Shown here piece by piece: positions 1 through 5,392 of a stretch of 6,228 nucleotides of DNA; the first letter of the stretch is position 1, and every line of letters starts with the position of its first letter. The position numbers and the translations under genes were made by a program. The notes beneath the pieces are model-generated. The model ran no database searches, was not told the origin of the DNA, and saw only the letters and a list, made by a program, of their open reading frames with translations. Source of the stretch: Planctomycetaceae bacterium (GTDB lineage Bacteria > Planctomycetota > Planctomycetia > Pirellulales > Thermoguttaceae); assembly GCA_009783865.1 (NCBI GenBank), contig WRCR01000249.1:1-6228 (forward strand), read 5' to 3'.

Positions 1-15
1 CTTGAAGATATATAA

Positions 16-151
16 ATTATGTGGAATGAATTTGAAATACAACCTTTTATAACGCGGAAAATAACGGATTATCTTGCTATGCTTGTTTTTGATTCTACAT
101 AATCAGAAATTCTACATAATCGACTTTATGTGGAATTCCACATAAAGTCGA
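16..151. repeat. Cluster of ATTCYACATAA repeats with a 32-bp perfect palindrome
   Basis: A short AT-rich motif, ATTC(T/C)ACATAA, occurs five times here. It lies on the plus strand at 92-104 and 109-121, as an exact 13-nt direct repeat (ATTCTACATAATC) with a 17-nt period. It recurs on the plus strand from 136, and as its reverse complement at 16-27 and ending at 135. The copies around 122-135 and 136-149 are arms of a perfect palindrome at 120-151, centred between 135 and 136 on GGAATTCC. Repeats and palindrome are read directly from the sequence. The role is unknown: an operator array, a transcript-end hairpin, or the end of a small mobile repeat are all possible. Confidence 0.8.
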
Positions 152-166
152 ATCGGGAGTTATTCA

Positions 167-228
167 CACAAAGGCACGGAGATACGGATGGGGCAATTCC
201 TTGTTTCCCATTCCTCTGTGCTTTCGTG
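167..228. repeat. Imperfect inverted repeat, CACRAAGGCACRGAG type
   Basis: The left arm CACAAAGGCACGGAG (167-181) matches the reverse complement of the right arm CTCTGTGCTTTCGTG (214-228) at 12 of 15 positions, with a 32-nt spacer. It could form a cruciform or RNA hairpin. Similar short intergenic palindromic repeats, rich in CACGAAGGCACAGAG-like words, are dispersed in many environmental bacterial genomes. Membership in such a dispersed family is inference, because only one copy is present here. Confidence 0.55.
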
Positions 229-277
229 CGAAAGCCCCCCCAATACAAACGCATGTTGTTCAATTTACCCCAATTAA

Positions 278-291
278 TCACGACCTCGTGA
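278..291. repeat. Small palindrome TCACGA-CC-TCGTGA
   Basis: Two perfect 6-bp arms are separated by CC about 100 bp upstream of the first gene. CATGTT (252-257) and AACATG (291-296) add a second, outer complementary pair around it. This could be a regulator binding site for the downstream gene, but nothing identifies the regulator. I see no gene, tRNA or clear terminator in the rest of 229-394. Confidence 0.35.
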
Positions 292-387
292 ACATGTAGA
301 AATTTTTTGTATTCTCCATATTTTACGAGGTTTGCAGTAAGTTTTTTCGTTCCGTTTCAATCAGTAATTTTAGTGGTTTGGGTGTAA

Positions 388-396
388 TGCTATAAT
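388..396 (+). promoter_or_regulatory. Possible extended -10 element overlapping the first gene's start
   Basis: The nonamer TGCTATAAT is a perfect extended -10 (TGn plus TATAAT) and is identical to the one at 1348-1356. No good -35 lies 17 bp upstream (TTTTAG at 368-373). The element overlaps the ATG at 395, so a transcript made from it would begin around 403 and lack that start codon. It is therefore either a chance match in AT-rich DNA, or a sign that the gene is transcribed from further upstream or starts later. Confidence 0.3.
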
Positions 397-1108
397 GAAA
401 ACAAAATACTTTATTATATTCATTGTTTTTGTTGTTTTTCTATTTTTGGGATTATTTCTTCTTGTGTATGGAAACCGGGAAAGTAATCATATGAGGCGAC
501 AGCATTCACTCTACTTTATAAGATATATGGTTTTTGAATCGCAAGAGAGGTTGAATAAAAGAGGTTTGCCCTCGCCAATTATAGCAACTATAGAAGGAAA
601 TATTTCATGGAGGAGGCAAATACTAGAGATTAATGCCCCTTTTTTAGACGGCAGTGTTGACGAATTAAGTCGCTTTTTTCGCTGTGATTCCAAAAAATCA
701 TCAAATACTTTTATAGTTGCAGTTGTTGGCGATAAAACATTATGGGGAGAAAACATCCGACATAAAATAGATATACTTCCTGAAAATGTTGATAAAATAA
801 TGCTCATAGAAATACCTGATAACGATGTACATTGGGATTCATTAAAAGATTATACAGTTGATGAAACACTCAGACTCTGGGCATCGCAAAATTTTTCTCG
901 TGGTTTTTTTCAAAAACGTGGATTGTATTATTGTACATTGCGCGGAAAAATTGGAAAAATTTCGGACTTTTCATCTACAATCGAATTAAGGAAAATGATT
1001 GAATTGAATTGTTGTCCGGTTGGTGTCCCTGCTGCCCCTGTCCAGGAGTTTGTACCTGTCCCTGTCCAGGAGTTTTTTGTACCTCCCACGACGGAGAAAA
1101 CCGACTAA
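395..1108 (+). CDS. Membrane-anchored DUF1559-like protein
   Basis: This is a 237-residue protein of unknown function. Residues 5-25 form one strongly hydrophobic N-terminal segment that anchors it or acts as an uncleaved signal, leaving the rest outside the cytoplasm. The remainder follows the planctomycete DUF1559 plan: SWRRQIL at 71-77, a conserved-type Cys at 97 (RFFRCDS), TFIVAVVGDKTLW at 105-117, then IMLIEIPDNDVHW (135-147) leading into LKDYTVDE (150-157). A final GLYYCTLRGKIGKIS stretch (176-190) corresponds to the usual 'F.DG.V..L' strand. Unlike typical members it has no prepilin G-F-T-L-(I/V)-E motif after the N-terminus. The tail (213-231) is a short Pro/Val repeat (PVQEF twice), encoded by a 24-nt tandem unit. 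The gene is visibly richer in A/T than its neighbours and has no clear Shine-Dalgarno site. Family assignment is from motif order, not a search; the start is uncertain because a -10-like sequence overlaps it. Confidence 0.7.
   Translation: MKTKYFIIFIVFVVFLFLGLFLLVYGNRESNHMRRQHSLYFIRYMVFESQERLNKRGLPSPIIATIEGNISWRRQILEINAPFLDGSVDELSRFFRCDSKKSSNTFIVAVVGDKTLWGENIRHKIDILPENVDKIMLIEIPDNDVHWDSLKDYTVDETLRLWASQNFSRGFFQKRGLYYCTLRGKIGKISDFSSTIELRKMIELNCCPVGVPAAPVQEFVPVPVQEFFVPPTTEKTD
1036..1083 (+). repeat. 24-nt tandem repeat inside the first gene
   Basis: CCCTGTCCAGGAGTTT occurs at 1036-1051 and again at 1060-1075, each followed by GTACCT, with an insertion of three bases in the second unit. It encodes the Pro-Val-Gln-Glu-Phe repeat in the protein's tail. 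Two units only; such repeats can change copy number by slippage, so tail length may vary between strains. Confidence 0.75.
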
Positions 1109-1145
1109 TTTTTCACGAAATTTCGATTTGTTGTTTTGAAAAACT

Positions 1146-1179
1146 GACCGATGAACGCTGTTTGTCGGTCTTTATTTTA
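1146..1179 (+). terminator. Probable terminator after the DUF1559-like gene
   Basis: GACCGA (1146-1151) and TCGGTC (1165-1170) can form a 6-bp stem around a 13-nt loop, followed directly by TTTATTTT. It lies 38 bp beyond the gene's stop codon. The stem is short and the loop large, so termination strength is uncertain. Confidence 0.5.
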
Positions 1180-1327
1180 GCAGGTTCGGTCGAAATTTGA
1201 ATACGGAGCGCACAATCAGCGCAGAGGGTTCTCTGGCAATCAGACAGAATTAAGATTCGCGAGATATGAATGATTGGCGGACGACCGGTGCGTTTGGGCT
1301 TCGGAAAAATTGTTTTATGGTATCCCA

Positions 1328-1356
1328 TTGCAAATCGGTCAAGTCGGTGCTATAAT
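1328..1356 (+). promoter_or_regulatory. Promoter for the flavodiiron protein-gltA operon
   Basis: TTGCAA (1328-1333) is separated by exactly 17 bp from a perfect TATAAT (1351-1356), which also carries the TGn extension (TGC at 1348-1350). Transcription would begin near 1363. This placement excludes the open frame's furthest upstream start, TTG at 1274, and gives a leader of about 90 nt to the ATG at 1451 or about 130 nt to the GTG at 1496. The rest of 1109-1450 holds only the terminator described separately; I see no further gene or RNA. Confidence 0.6.
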
Positions 1357-1450
1357 TCCATCTGGTGATTCGCATATTACCTCCTTTGTGTTGAAGCTTT
1401 TCGGAAGCATAGCGTTTCACCGCTTTTTACACAACCCTAAATACTCCAAT

Positions 1451-2686
1451 ATGTTAGAGTTTAGGGACGACTACTTAATACACATAGACAGTATCGTGAA
1501 CACTGAAATCGTTAAAGACATTGACTACGTAGGTTTCGTTGATTGGAATGTGCGCGACTTTCACAGTTTCGATACTTTTCATGGGGCGACTTACAACTCG
1601 TATCTGATTCAAGACGAAAAAACAGCGGTCATCGATTCCGTTAAAACACAATACGTTAGTTATCAAATCAGGAACATTGCGGATAAAGTTCCGCTAGACA
1701 ACGTTGATTATGTCGTCTGCAATCACGCTGAACCTGACCACGCCGGTGGTATTGCCGCTCTGCTCGAATATCTGCCGAAGGCGCAACTGCTGTGCAATGT
1801 CAAATGCAAAGATATTTTAACCGATTATTTCAAAGGTGTTGTCAATAAATGGAACGTTCGGGTTGTTTCGCCGGACGATGCCGTTTCCCTCGGCAAACGA
1901 ACACTGCGGTTTATCAATACCCCGATGGTGCATTGGCCCGAATCGATGTTCACCTATTTGCCGGAAGAGCAGTTGCTCTTTTCGATGGACGCTTTCGGAC
2001 AACATATTGCAACTTCAGGACGCTTTGATGACCAGCAGGATTTGCCGGAAATTCTTCGGGCAGCAAAAAGTTATTACGCTAACATCGTGACCCCTTACGG
2101 CAAACAGGTTCAAGCGGTATTGAAAGCGGCGGCGGACTTGCCGGTCAAGATGATTGCTCCTTCACACGGCGTGATTTGGAGAACGCATCAGCAGAAGATA
2201 CTGGAACTGTATCAGCAATGGTCAGCAGGAGTGCAGTCCAAAAAGATTTTGGTCGTCTATGATTCGATGTGGGAAAGCACTTCGATGATGGCGCAATCGA
2301 TTTTTGAAGGCGCAACCTCCGTTTCCGATGAGTTAGACGTTCAGATGATACATATCCGAAAGAATTGTCTAACGGACATTGCAGCGGAGATGCTCGATGC
2401 CGCCGGTGCGGTCTTCGGCAGTCCGACCTTGAACATGCAGATGATGCCGCATTTGAGCAGTGTTTTGACATACATCAAGGGATTGAAATTTTCGCCGAAG
2501 GCAGCATTTGCTTTCGGTTCTTACGGCTGGTCTTCCGGCGGTGCGGAACAAATTGATAAGTGGATTGACGACATCGGCTGGAAAAAAATCTGTCAGCCGG
2601 TAAAATGCCGGTTCAAACCGGACACAAATATCCTTAAACTATGTTTCAATGAAGGTGTTAAATTAGCACAAACAATACTTAAATAG
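1451..2686 (+). CDS. Flavodiiron protein (A-type flavoprotein, FprA/ROO family)
   Basis: This cytoplasmic enzyme family reduces O2 to water and/or NO to N2O, using electrons usually delivered by rubredoxin, and protects anaerobes from oxygen or nitrosative stress. From the ATG at 1451 it is 411 residues, close to the usual ~400. Residues 1-260 are the metallo-beta-lactamase-like diiron domain. It carries H92-x-E94-x-D96-H97 in NHAEPDHAGG, then H161 (VHWPE), D180 (SMDAFG) and H239 (PSHGVIW), so the full ligand set is present. The FMN-binding flavodoxin domain follows from about 264, with YDSMWESTS, GSPTLN and GSYGWSSGG loops. There is no fused rubredoxin or reductase domain, so separate partners are expected. 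The frame is open back to a TTG at 1274, but the promoter at 1328-1356 lies inside that extension. GTG at 1496 (396 residues, starting just before the first conserved strand) is an equally plausible start; neither has a clear Shine-Dalgarno. O2 versus NO preference cannot be read from sequence. It ends 14 bp before gltA, implying co-transcription. Confidence 0.9.
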   Translation: MLEFRDDYLIHIDSIVNTEIVKDIDYVGFVDWNVRDFHSFDTFHGATYNSYLIQDEKTAVIDSVKTQYVSYQIRNIADKVPLDNVDYVVCNHAEPDHAGGIAALLEYLPKAQLLCNVKCKDILTDYFKGVVNKWNVRVVSPDDAVSLGKRTLRFINTPMVHWPESMFTYLPEEQLLFSMDAFGQHIATSGRFDDQQDLPEILRAAKSYYANIVTPYGKQVQAVLKAAADLPVKMIAPSHGVIWRTHQQKILELYQQWSAGVQSKKILVVYDSMWESTSMMAQSIFEGATSVSDELDVQMIHIRKNCLTDIAAEMLDAAGAVFGSPTLNMQMMPHLSSVLTYIKGLKFSPKAAFAFGSYGWSSGGAEQIDKWIDDIGWKKICQPVKCRFKPDTNILKLCFNEGVKLAQTILK

Positions 2687-2700
2687 AAAGAGAGAAAATA

Positions 2701-4002
2701 ATGAGCGAAACAAATACCGAAAAGGCAACACTGACTATCGGTGACAAGACGATTGAACTGCCTGTCCACATCGGGACTGAAGGCGATAAGTCCATCGATA
2801 TATCGAAACTGTTCGACGAACACGGTTTGACAGTATTCGACCCTTCGCTGGGCAGTACAAGTATTTGCAAGAGTACGATAACTTATATTGACGGCGAAAA
2901 AGGAATTCTGCGTTATCGCGGCATTCCCATTGAACAGTTTGACCGTCCGAAACCGAACTTCATAGAAGTTGCGCATCTTCTCATCTTCGGTACTTTGCCG
3001 AACCGCTCGGAGTTGAGCGAATTCAGTACGCGTCTTACTGATAATGAACTGCTGCACGAAGGACTGCGCCGGCAGTTTAACGAATTGCCGCCGAAGTCGC
3101 CGCCGATGGCGATTTTATCGGCAATGTTGAGTCAGTTGGCTTGCTATCATGAAAAATTTCTGCCGCTGGGCGATGATGAACTTTTCATCGAGGCGGCAAC
3201 CCGGCTGATTAGCAAGGCAAGAACGATTGCCGCTTATTCTTACCGTCGTTCAAAAGGGCTGCCGTTCATGTTTCCTGACCCGGCGATGCGGTACTGCGGA
3301 AACTTCCTGCACATGATGTTCTCTATTCCTTTTCAGCAATATATCGTCAGTGAGGAAATCGAAGACGCTATGAATTTGGTTTTCATTCTGCATGCTGACC
3401 ACGAACAGAATTGCAGTACGGCGACGGTGCGGACCGTCGGTTCTGCTAAAGCGAATCTGTTTGCTTCCTGCGCGGCAGCGGTCAGCGCGCTTTGGGGACC
3501 CTTGCACGGCGGAGCAAATGTTGAAGTCGTGAAAATGCTGGAAACGATTCAATCCGATGGAATGACACCGGAACTGTGTATTGAAGCCGCAAAAGATAAG
3601 AGTAATCCGTTCAAACTTTTCGGTTTCGGACATCGTGTTTATAAAAATTACGACCCGCGGGCAAGGATTTTGCGAAACGCCGCCGACCGGGTGTTTTCGC
3701 AACTTAAGACCAGAGACCCGCTGCTTGATACTGCCCGCAAGTTGGAAGAGTTGGCGTTGCAGGATTCATATTTCGTTGACCGGAAACTTTATCCGAATGT
3801 CGACTTTTACAGCGGTATTTTGCTGCGTGCGATGGGTATTCCTACCAATATGTTCACGGTGATATTTGCAATTGGCCGTTTGCCCGGCTGGATTGCGCAG
3901 TGGAAAGAGCAGCATGACAATATGGCGCAGAAGATTATTCGTCCGCGGCAGGTTTATTGCGGCAACAAGATTATGGATTATGTGCCGATAGAAGAACGGT
4001 GA
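2701..4002 (+). CDS. gltA: Citrate synthase, hexameric (type II) form
   Basis: The enzyme condenses acetyl-CoA with oxaloacetate to citrate, the entry step of the TCA cycle; in an anaerobe this often serves mainly 2-oxoglutarate and glutamate synthesis. The protein has 433 residues, against 427 for E. coli GltA, and aligns throughout. The catalytic triad is intact: H269 in WGPLHGGAN, H311 in GFGHRVYKNYDPRA and D368 in PNVDFYSG. Substrate-binding features are also present: HADHEQNCST at 231-240, R393 in IGRLPGW and the RPR motif at 414-416. The N-terminal ~60 residues (LTIGDKTIELPV..., then F.DPSLGST) are the small beta domain found in the bacterial hexameric type rather than in the shorter dimeric enzymes. 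ATG is preceded by AGAGAG, a purine-rich ribosome binding site. It lies 14 bp behind the flavodiiron gene and is probably read from the same promoter. Nothing in the gene looks damaged. NADH sensitivity, typical of the type, cannot be judged here. Confidence 0.95.
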   Translation: MSETNTEKATLTIGDKTIELPVHIGTEGDKSIDISKLFDEHGLTVFDPSLGSTSICKSTITYIDGEKGILRYRGIPIEQFDRPKPNFIEVAHLLIFGTLPNRSELSEFSTRLTDNELLHEGLRRQFNELPPKSPPMAILSAMLSQLACYHEKFLPLGDDELFIEAATRLISKARTIAAYSYRRSKGLPFMFPDPAMRYCGNFLHMMFSIPFQQYIVSEEIEDAMNLVFILHADHEQNCSTATVRTVGSAKANLFASCAAAVSALWGPLHGGANVEVVKMLETIQSDGMTPELCIEAAKDKSNPFKLFGFGHRVYKNYDPRARILRNAADRVFSQLKTRDPLLDTARKLEELALQDSYFVDRKLYPNVDFYSGILLRAMGIPTNMFTVIFAIGRLPGWIAQWKEQHDNMAQKIIRPRQVYCGNKIMDYVPIEER

Positions 4003-4003
4003 A

Positions 4004-4198
4004 GTGCAGTTCGACTGCCTGTATTTAGCCGGTACTCCGATTACCCCGGCGGGTGCTAACACCGGCTCTGACCGTGTGTATCGCGGCGGCAGTTGGGAAA
4101 GCGATGCAGGGACTTGGCGATCAGCGTATCGGTGCTATTACACACCGGATCTCCAGTACTGCGATTTGGGCTTCCGCCTCACACTGGTTGGCGAATGA
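4004..4198 (+). pseudogene. C-terminal fragment of an FGE/SUMF1-fold protein, DGR variable-region-like
   Basis: Only about 64 codons are open (from GTG 4004). Residues 17-59 match the C-terminal end of formylglycine-generating-enzyme-like domains: GANTGSDRVYRGGSW (17-31), RSAYR (39-43), then LGFRL (55-59). A full domain is above 200 residues, so the N-terminal catalytic part is missing. Homology begins almost at the gltA stop (4000-4002), so an older gene was joined to gltA by deletion or insertion. No Shine-Dalgarno or promoter is apparent; translation would depend on the gltA transcript. Residues between the fixed motifs (Y26, E32-S33-D34, T37, Y42, C44-Y45-Y46, L50-Q51-Y52-C53-D54) vary where FGE-fold target proteins of diversity-generating retroelements vary, usually Asn codons in the template. 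Ordinary SUMF1 proteins also vary here, so DGR origin is inference. FGE-fold membership is much surer than function. Confidence 0.7.
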
Positions 4199-4281
4199 TG
4201 AAACATAATACCCGCAAGCGCAGCCGCAAAACAGGGCCATTACAATACCGCCTTCATTGGACGACGCTAAAATAATTCGTT

Positions 4282-4407
4282 TCAAAAGTGCGAGGGGTTT
4301 TTGAGTGGGATAACCAGTCCGCTGTTCAAGCCCGAAAGAACATACAGATTGTCGTGAGTGTAAAGTGTGTTTTGAAAGGTTTGTCTTCGTGTAATAATGC
4401 GCTGCAT
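4282..4407 (-). pseudogene. N-terminal remnant of an adenine-specific DNA methyltransferase
   Basis: Read on the minus strand from ATG (4407-4405), the 41-residue product contains QNTLYTHDNLYVLSGLNSGL. This matches the beginning of type III/orphan N6-adenine DNA methyltransferases, where '...L..GDNL.VL..L....' is followed at once by the DLIYLDPPF catalytic motif. Here the match stops at the Val codon (about 4312). The next codons read IPLKNPSHF and then stop, so the DPPF/DPPY motif and everything beyond are gone. The frame is also open upstream to 4521, but that part overlaps the hairpin and the trpA promoter and shows no family features. I see no Shine-Dalgarno. It is best read as the leftover of a restriction-modification or phage-type methylase; the fragment cannot methylate DNA. 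Confidence 0.6.
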
Positions 4408-4480
4408 TTTATCGAATTCGGCGGTGTTTGCGAGTGCGTTTAACGGCGGTTCGTTGAACCGCCCGCTAAACGCACTTTTG
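4283..4480. repeat. 10-bp inverted repeats bounding the methylase remnant
   Basis: CAAAAGTGCG (4283-4292) and its exact reverse complement CGCACTTTTG (4471-4480) bracket a 198-bp segment. That segment holds the DNA methyltransferase fragment and the large hairpin. The arrangement resembles terminal inverted repeats of a small non-autonomous element. However, no target-site duplication is visible beside them, and the right copy is also part of the hairpin, so this may be coincidence. Confidence 0.3.
4433..4479 (+). terminator. Long hairpin with short T run upstream of trpA
   Basis: AGTGCGTTTA (4433-4442) pairs with TAAACGCACT (4467-4476), and inside it GGCGGTTC (4445-4452) pairs with GAACCGCC (4456-4463) around a 3-nt loop. 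A small internal bulge separates the two stems. Four T residues (4476-4479) follow on the plus strand. It would end plus-strand transcripts coming from gltA and insulate the trpA promoter, whose -35 begins 8 bp downstream. The short T tract leaves open that it is a mobile-repeat hairpin instead. Confidence 0.6.
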
Positions 4481-4486
4481 GACTTA

Positions 4487-4515
4487 TTGACAACAATGTT
4501 CCGCTCTGTTATACT
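4487..4515 (+). promoter_or_regulatory. Near-consensus sigma-70-type promoter for trpA
   Basis: A perfect TTGACA -35 (4487-4492) is followed after 17 bp by TATACT (4510-4515), with the TGn extension (TGT at 4507-4509). Transcription would begin near 4522. That leaves a leader of only about 15 nt, just enough for the GAGG ribosome binding site (4526-4529) before ATG 4537. No room remains for a leader peptide, attenuator or T-box, so tryptophan control by those means is unlikely at this promoter. Confidence 0.8.
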
Positions 4516-4536
4516 CTTCAAAGACGAGGTTTAATT

Positions 4537-5334
4537 ATGTCCCGCTTCAACGAATTATTTCAAAAAACGCGTTCCGAAAACAGAGCCGCTTTGGCTGCTT
4601 ATCTGACGGCAGGCGACCCCGATATTGAAACATCGCTGGAAATCATTGATGCCGCTTGCTCTGCCGGTATCGACATATTGGAACTCGGTATTCCGTTTTC
4701 CGACCCTACCGCAGATGGTCCGATAATTCAGCGGGTTGCCGGGCGCGCTCTAAAAGCCGGTATGACTCTCTAAAAAGGAATCGGCATGGTGCGAAAACTG
4801 CGGGAAAAGCACGCTATTCCAATCATTCTTTTCACGTATTACAATCCGGTTATTGCTTTCGGTGCGGAGCGTTTCGTCAAGGAGTCCGTCGATGCCGGAG
4901 CGGACGGTGTTTTGATTGTCGATTTGCCGCATGAACATTCAGATGAAGTAATGCAATACGCTGAAGGACTTCCGTTTGACTTTATTCGTTTGATTTCTCC
5001 GACAACATCGCCACAGCGAAAAAAGTATATTTTGGCAAAGGCGAGCGGTTTTGTTTATGTTGTATCCCGCCGCGGCGTAACCGGTTCCGGCGGAATTGAT
5101 TGGCAGCCGCTGCAAAATCAGATTGCCGCTTTGAGACAGGAAACTCAGGTTCCGCTGTGCGTCGGTTTCGGTATTACGACAGCCGATGATGTCTGCGCTG
5201 TTTCAAAAACGGCAGACGGAGCAGTTATCGGCAGCGCGTTTCAGAAAATTATCGAAGACAATCCTAAAACGGCAAAAGAATTGATTCCGGCATTTGTACA
5301 GTCGCTGACAGGTGCGCTGGTGCATAACCGTTAA
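4537..5334 (+). pseudogene. trpA: Tryptophan synthase alpha chain, interrupted by an in-frame stop at codon 79
   Basis: TrpA cleaves indole-3-glycerol phosphate to indole and glyceraldehyde-3-phosphate, passing indole to TrpB through a tunnel. Including codon 79 the frame is 265 codons, a normal length. The catalytic pair is intact: E49 (LELGIPFSDP) and D60 (TADGPIIQ), the same numbers as E. coli. YYNPV, VSRRGVTGSGG and VGFGI...V....DGAVIGSA follow in order. Codon 79 is TAA (4771-4773), where relatives usually have a polar residue such as Glu or Asp (TL-x-K); one G-to-T change in GAA would explain it. The frame is unchanged on both sides, so this is a nonsense change, not a frameshift. The stop merges into AAGGA (4775-4779), six bases before an in-frame ATG (4786), so residues 84-265 could be made separately as a 182-residue C-terminal piece. 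No trpB or other trp gene is adjacent. Alternatives are readthrough, a working split protein, or a sequencing error. Confidence 0.9.
4775..4788 (+). promoter_or_regulatory. Internal ribosome binding site directly after the trpA stop
   Basis: AAGGA (4775-4779) starts one base after the TAA (4771-4773) and sits six bases before ATG 4786, ideal Shine-Dalgarno spacing. Ribosomes ending at the stop could restart here on the same frame. The sequence may equally be ordinary Lys-Gly codons of the ancestral gene, since the ancestral reading would give x-Lys-Gly-Ile-Gly-Met. Confidence 0.45.
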
Positions 5335-5392
5335 ATTTGTTGTTATCGTAATCATTTATCATGTTTTCTTATGTTTTTTATCCGGTTTATTT

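Noticed and set aside
160..168. TTATTCACA, a DnaA-box-like nonamer near palindromes (possible origin)
   Set aside because: Only one copy, no AT-rich unwinding region with further boxes, and no dnaA or dnaN nearby.
1180..1280. Possible tRNA or small RNA from GGTTCGGTCGAAAT-type sequence
   Set aside because: No acceptor stem, anticodon arm or matching D-arm can be folded around it.
1293..1302. TTTGGGCTTC shared with the FGE fragment (4165-4174), a possible second variable-region or template copy
   Set aside because: The match ends after about 10-14 bases, the frame differs, and no RGGSW or RSAYR counterpart lies upstream. Most likely chance.
2593..3057. Minus-strand open frame (154 codons) across the end of the flavodiiron gene and the start of gltA
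   Set aside because: It spans two clearly real plus-strand genes and shows no recognisable domain or ribosome binding site.
3250..3702. Long minus-strand open frame inside gltA (150 codons)
   Set aside because: It is a shadow of the citrate synthase codons; the product has no family features and no start signals.
4006..4018. GCAGT-TCG-ACTGC mini-hairpin right after the gltA stop as a terminator
   Set aside because: Only five base pairs and no T run; it may be a by-product of the junction.
4195..4275. A 26-codon basic open frame (starting MMKHNTRKRSRK) overlapping the end of the FGE fragment by ATGA
   Set aside because: The stop-start overlap is suggestive of translational coupling, but there is no Shine-Dalgarno, no recognisable family, and it lies in a zone of gene debris. 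It shows no similarity that I recognise to DGR accessory proteins or reverse-transcriptase N-termini.
4408..4521. Upstream extension of the minus-strand methylase frame
   Set aside because: It encodes the hairpin arms and the trpA promoter and has no methyltransferase features; the family-like part begins at about the ATG at 4407.
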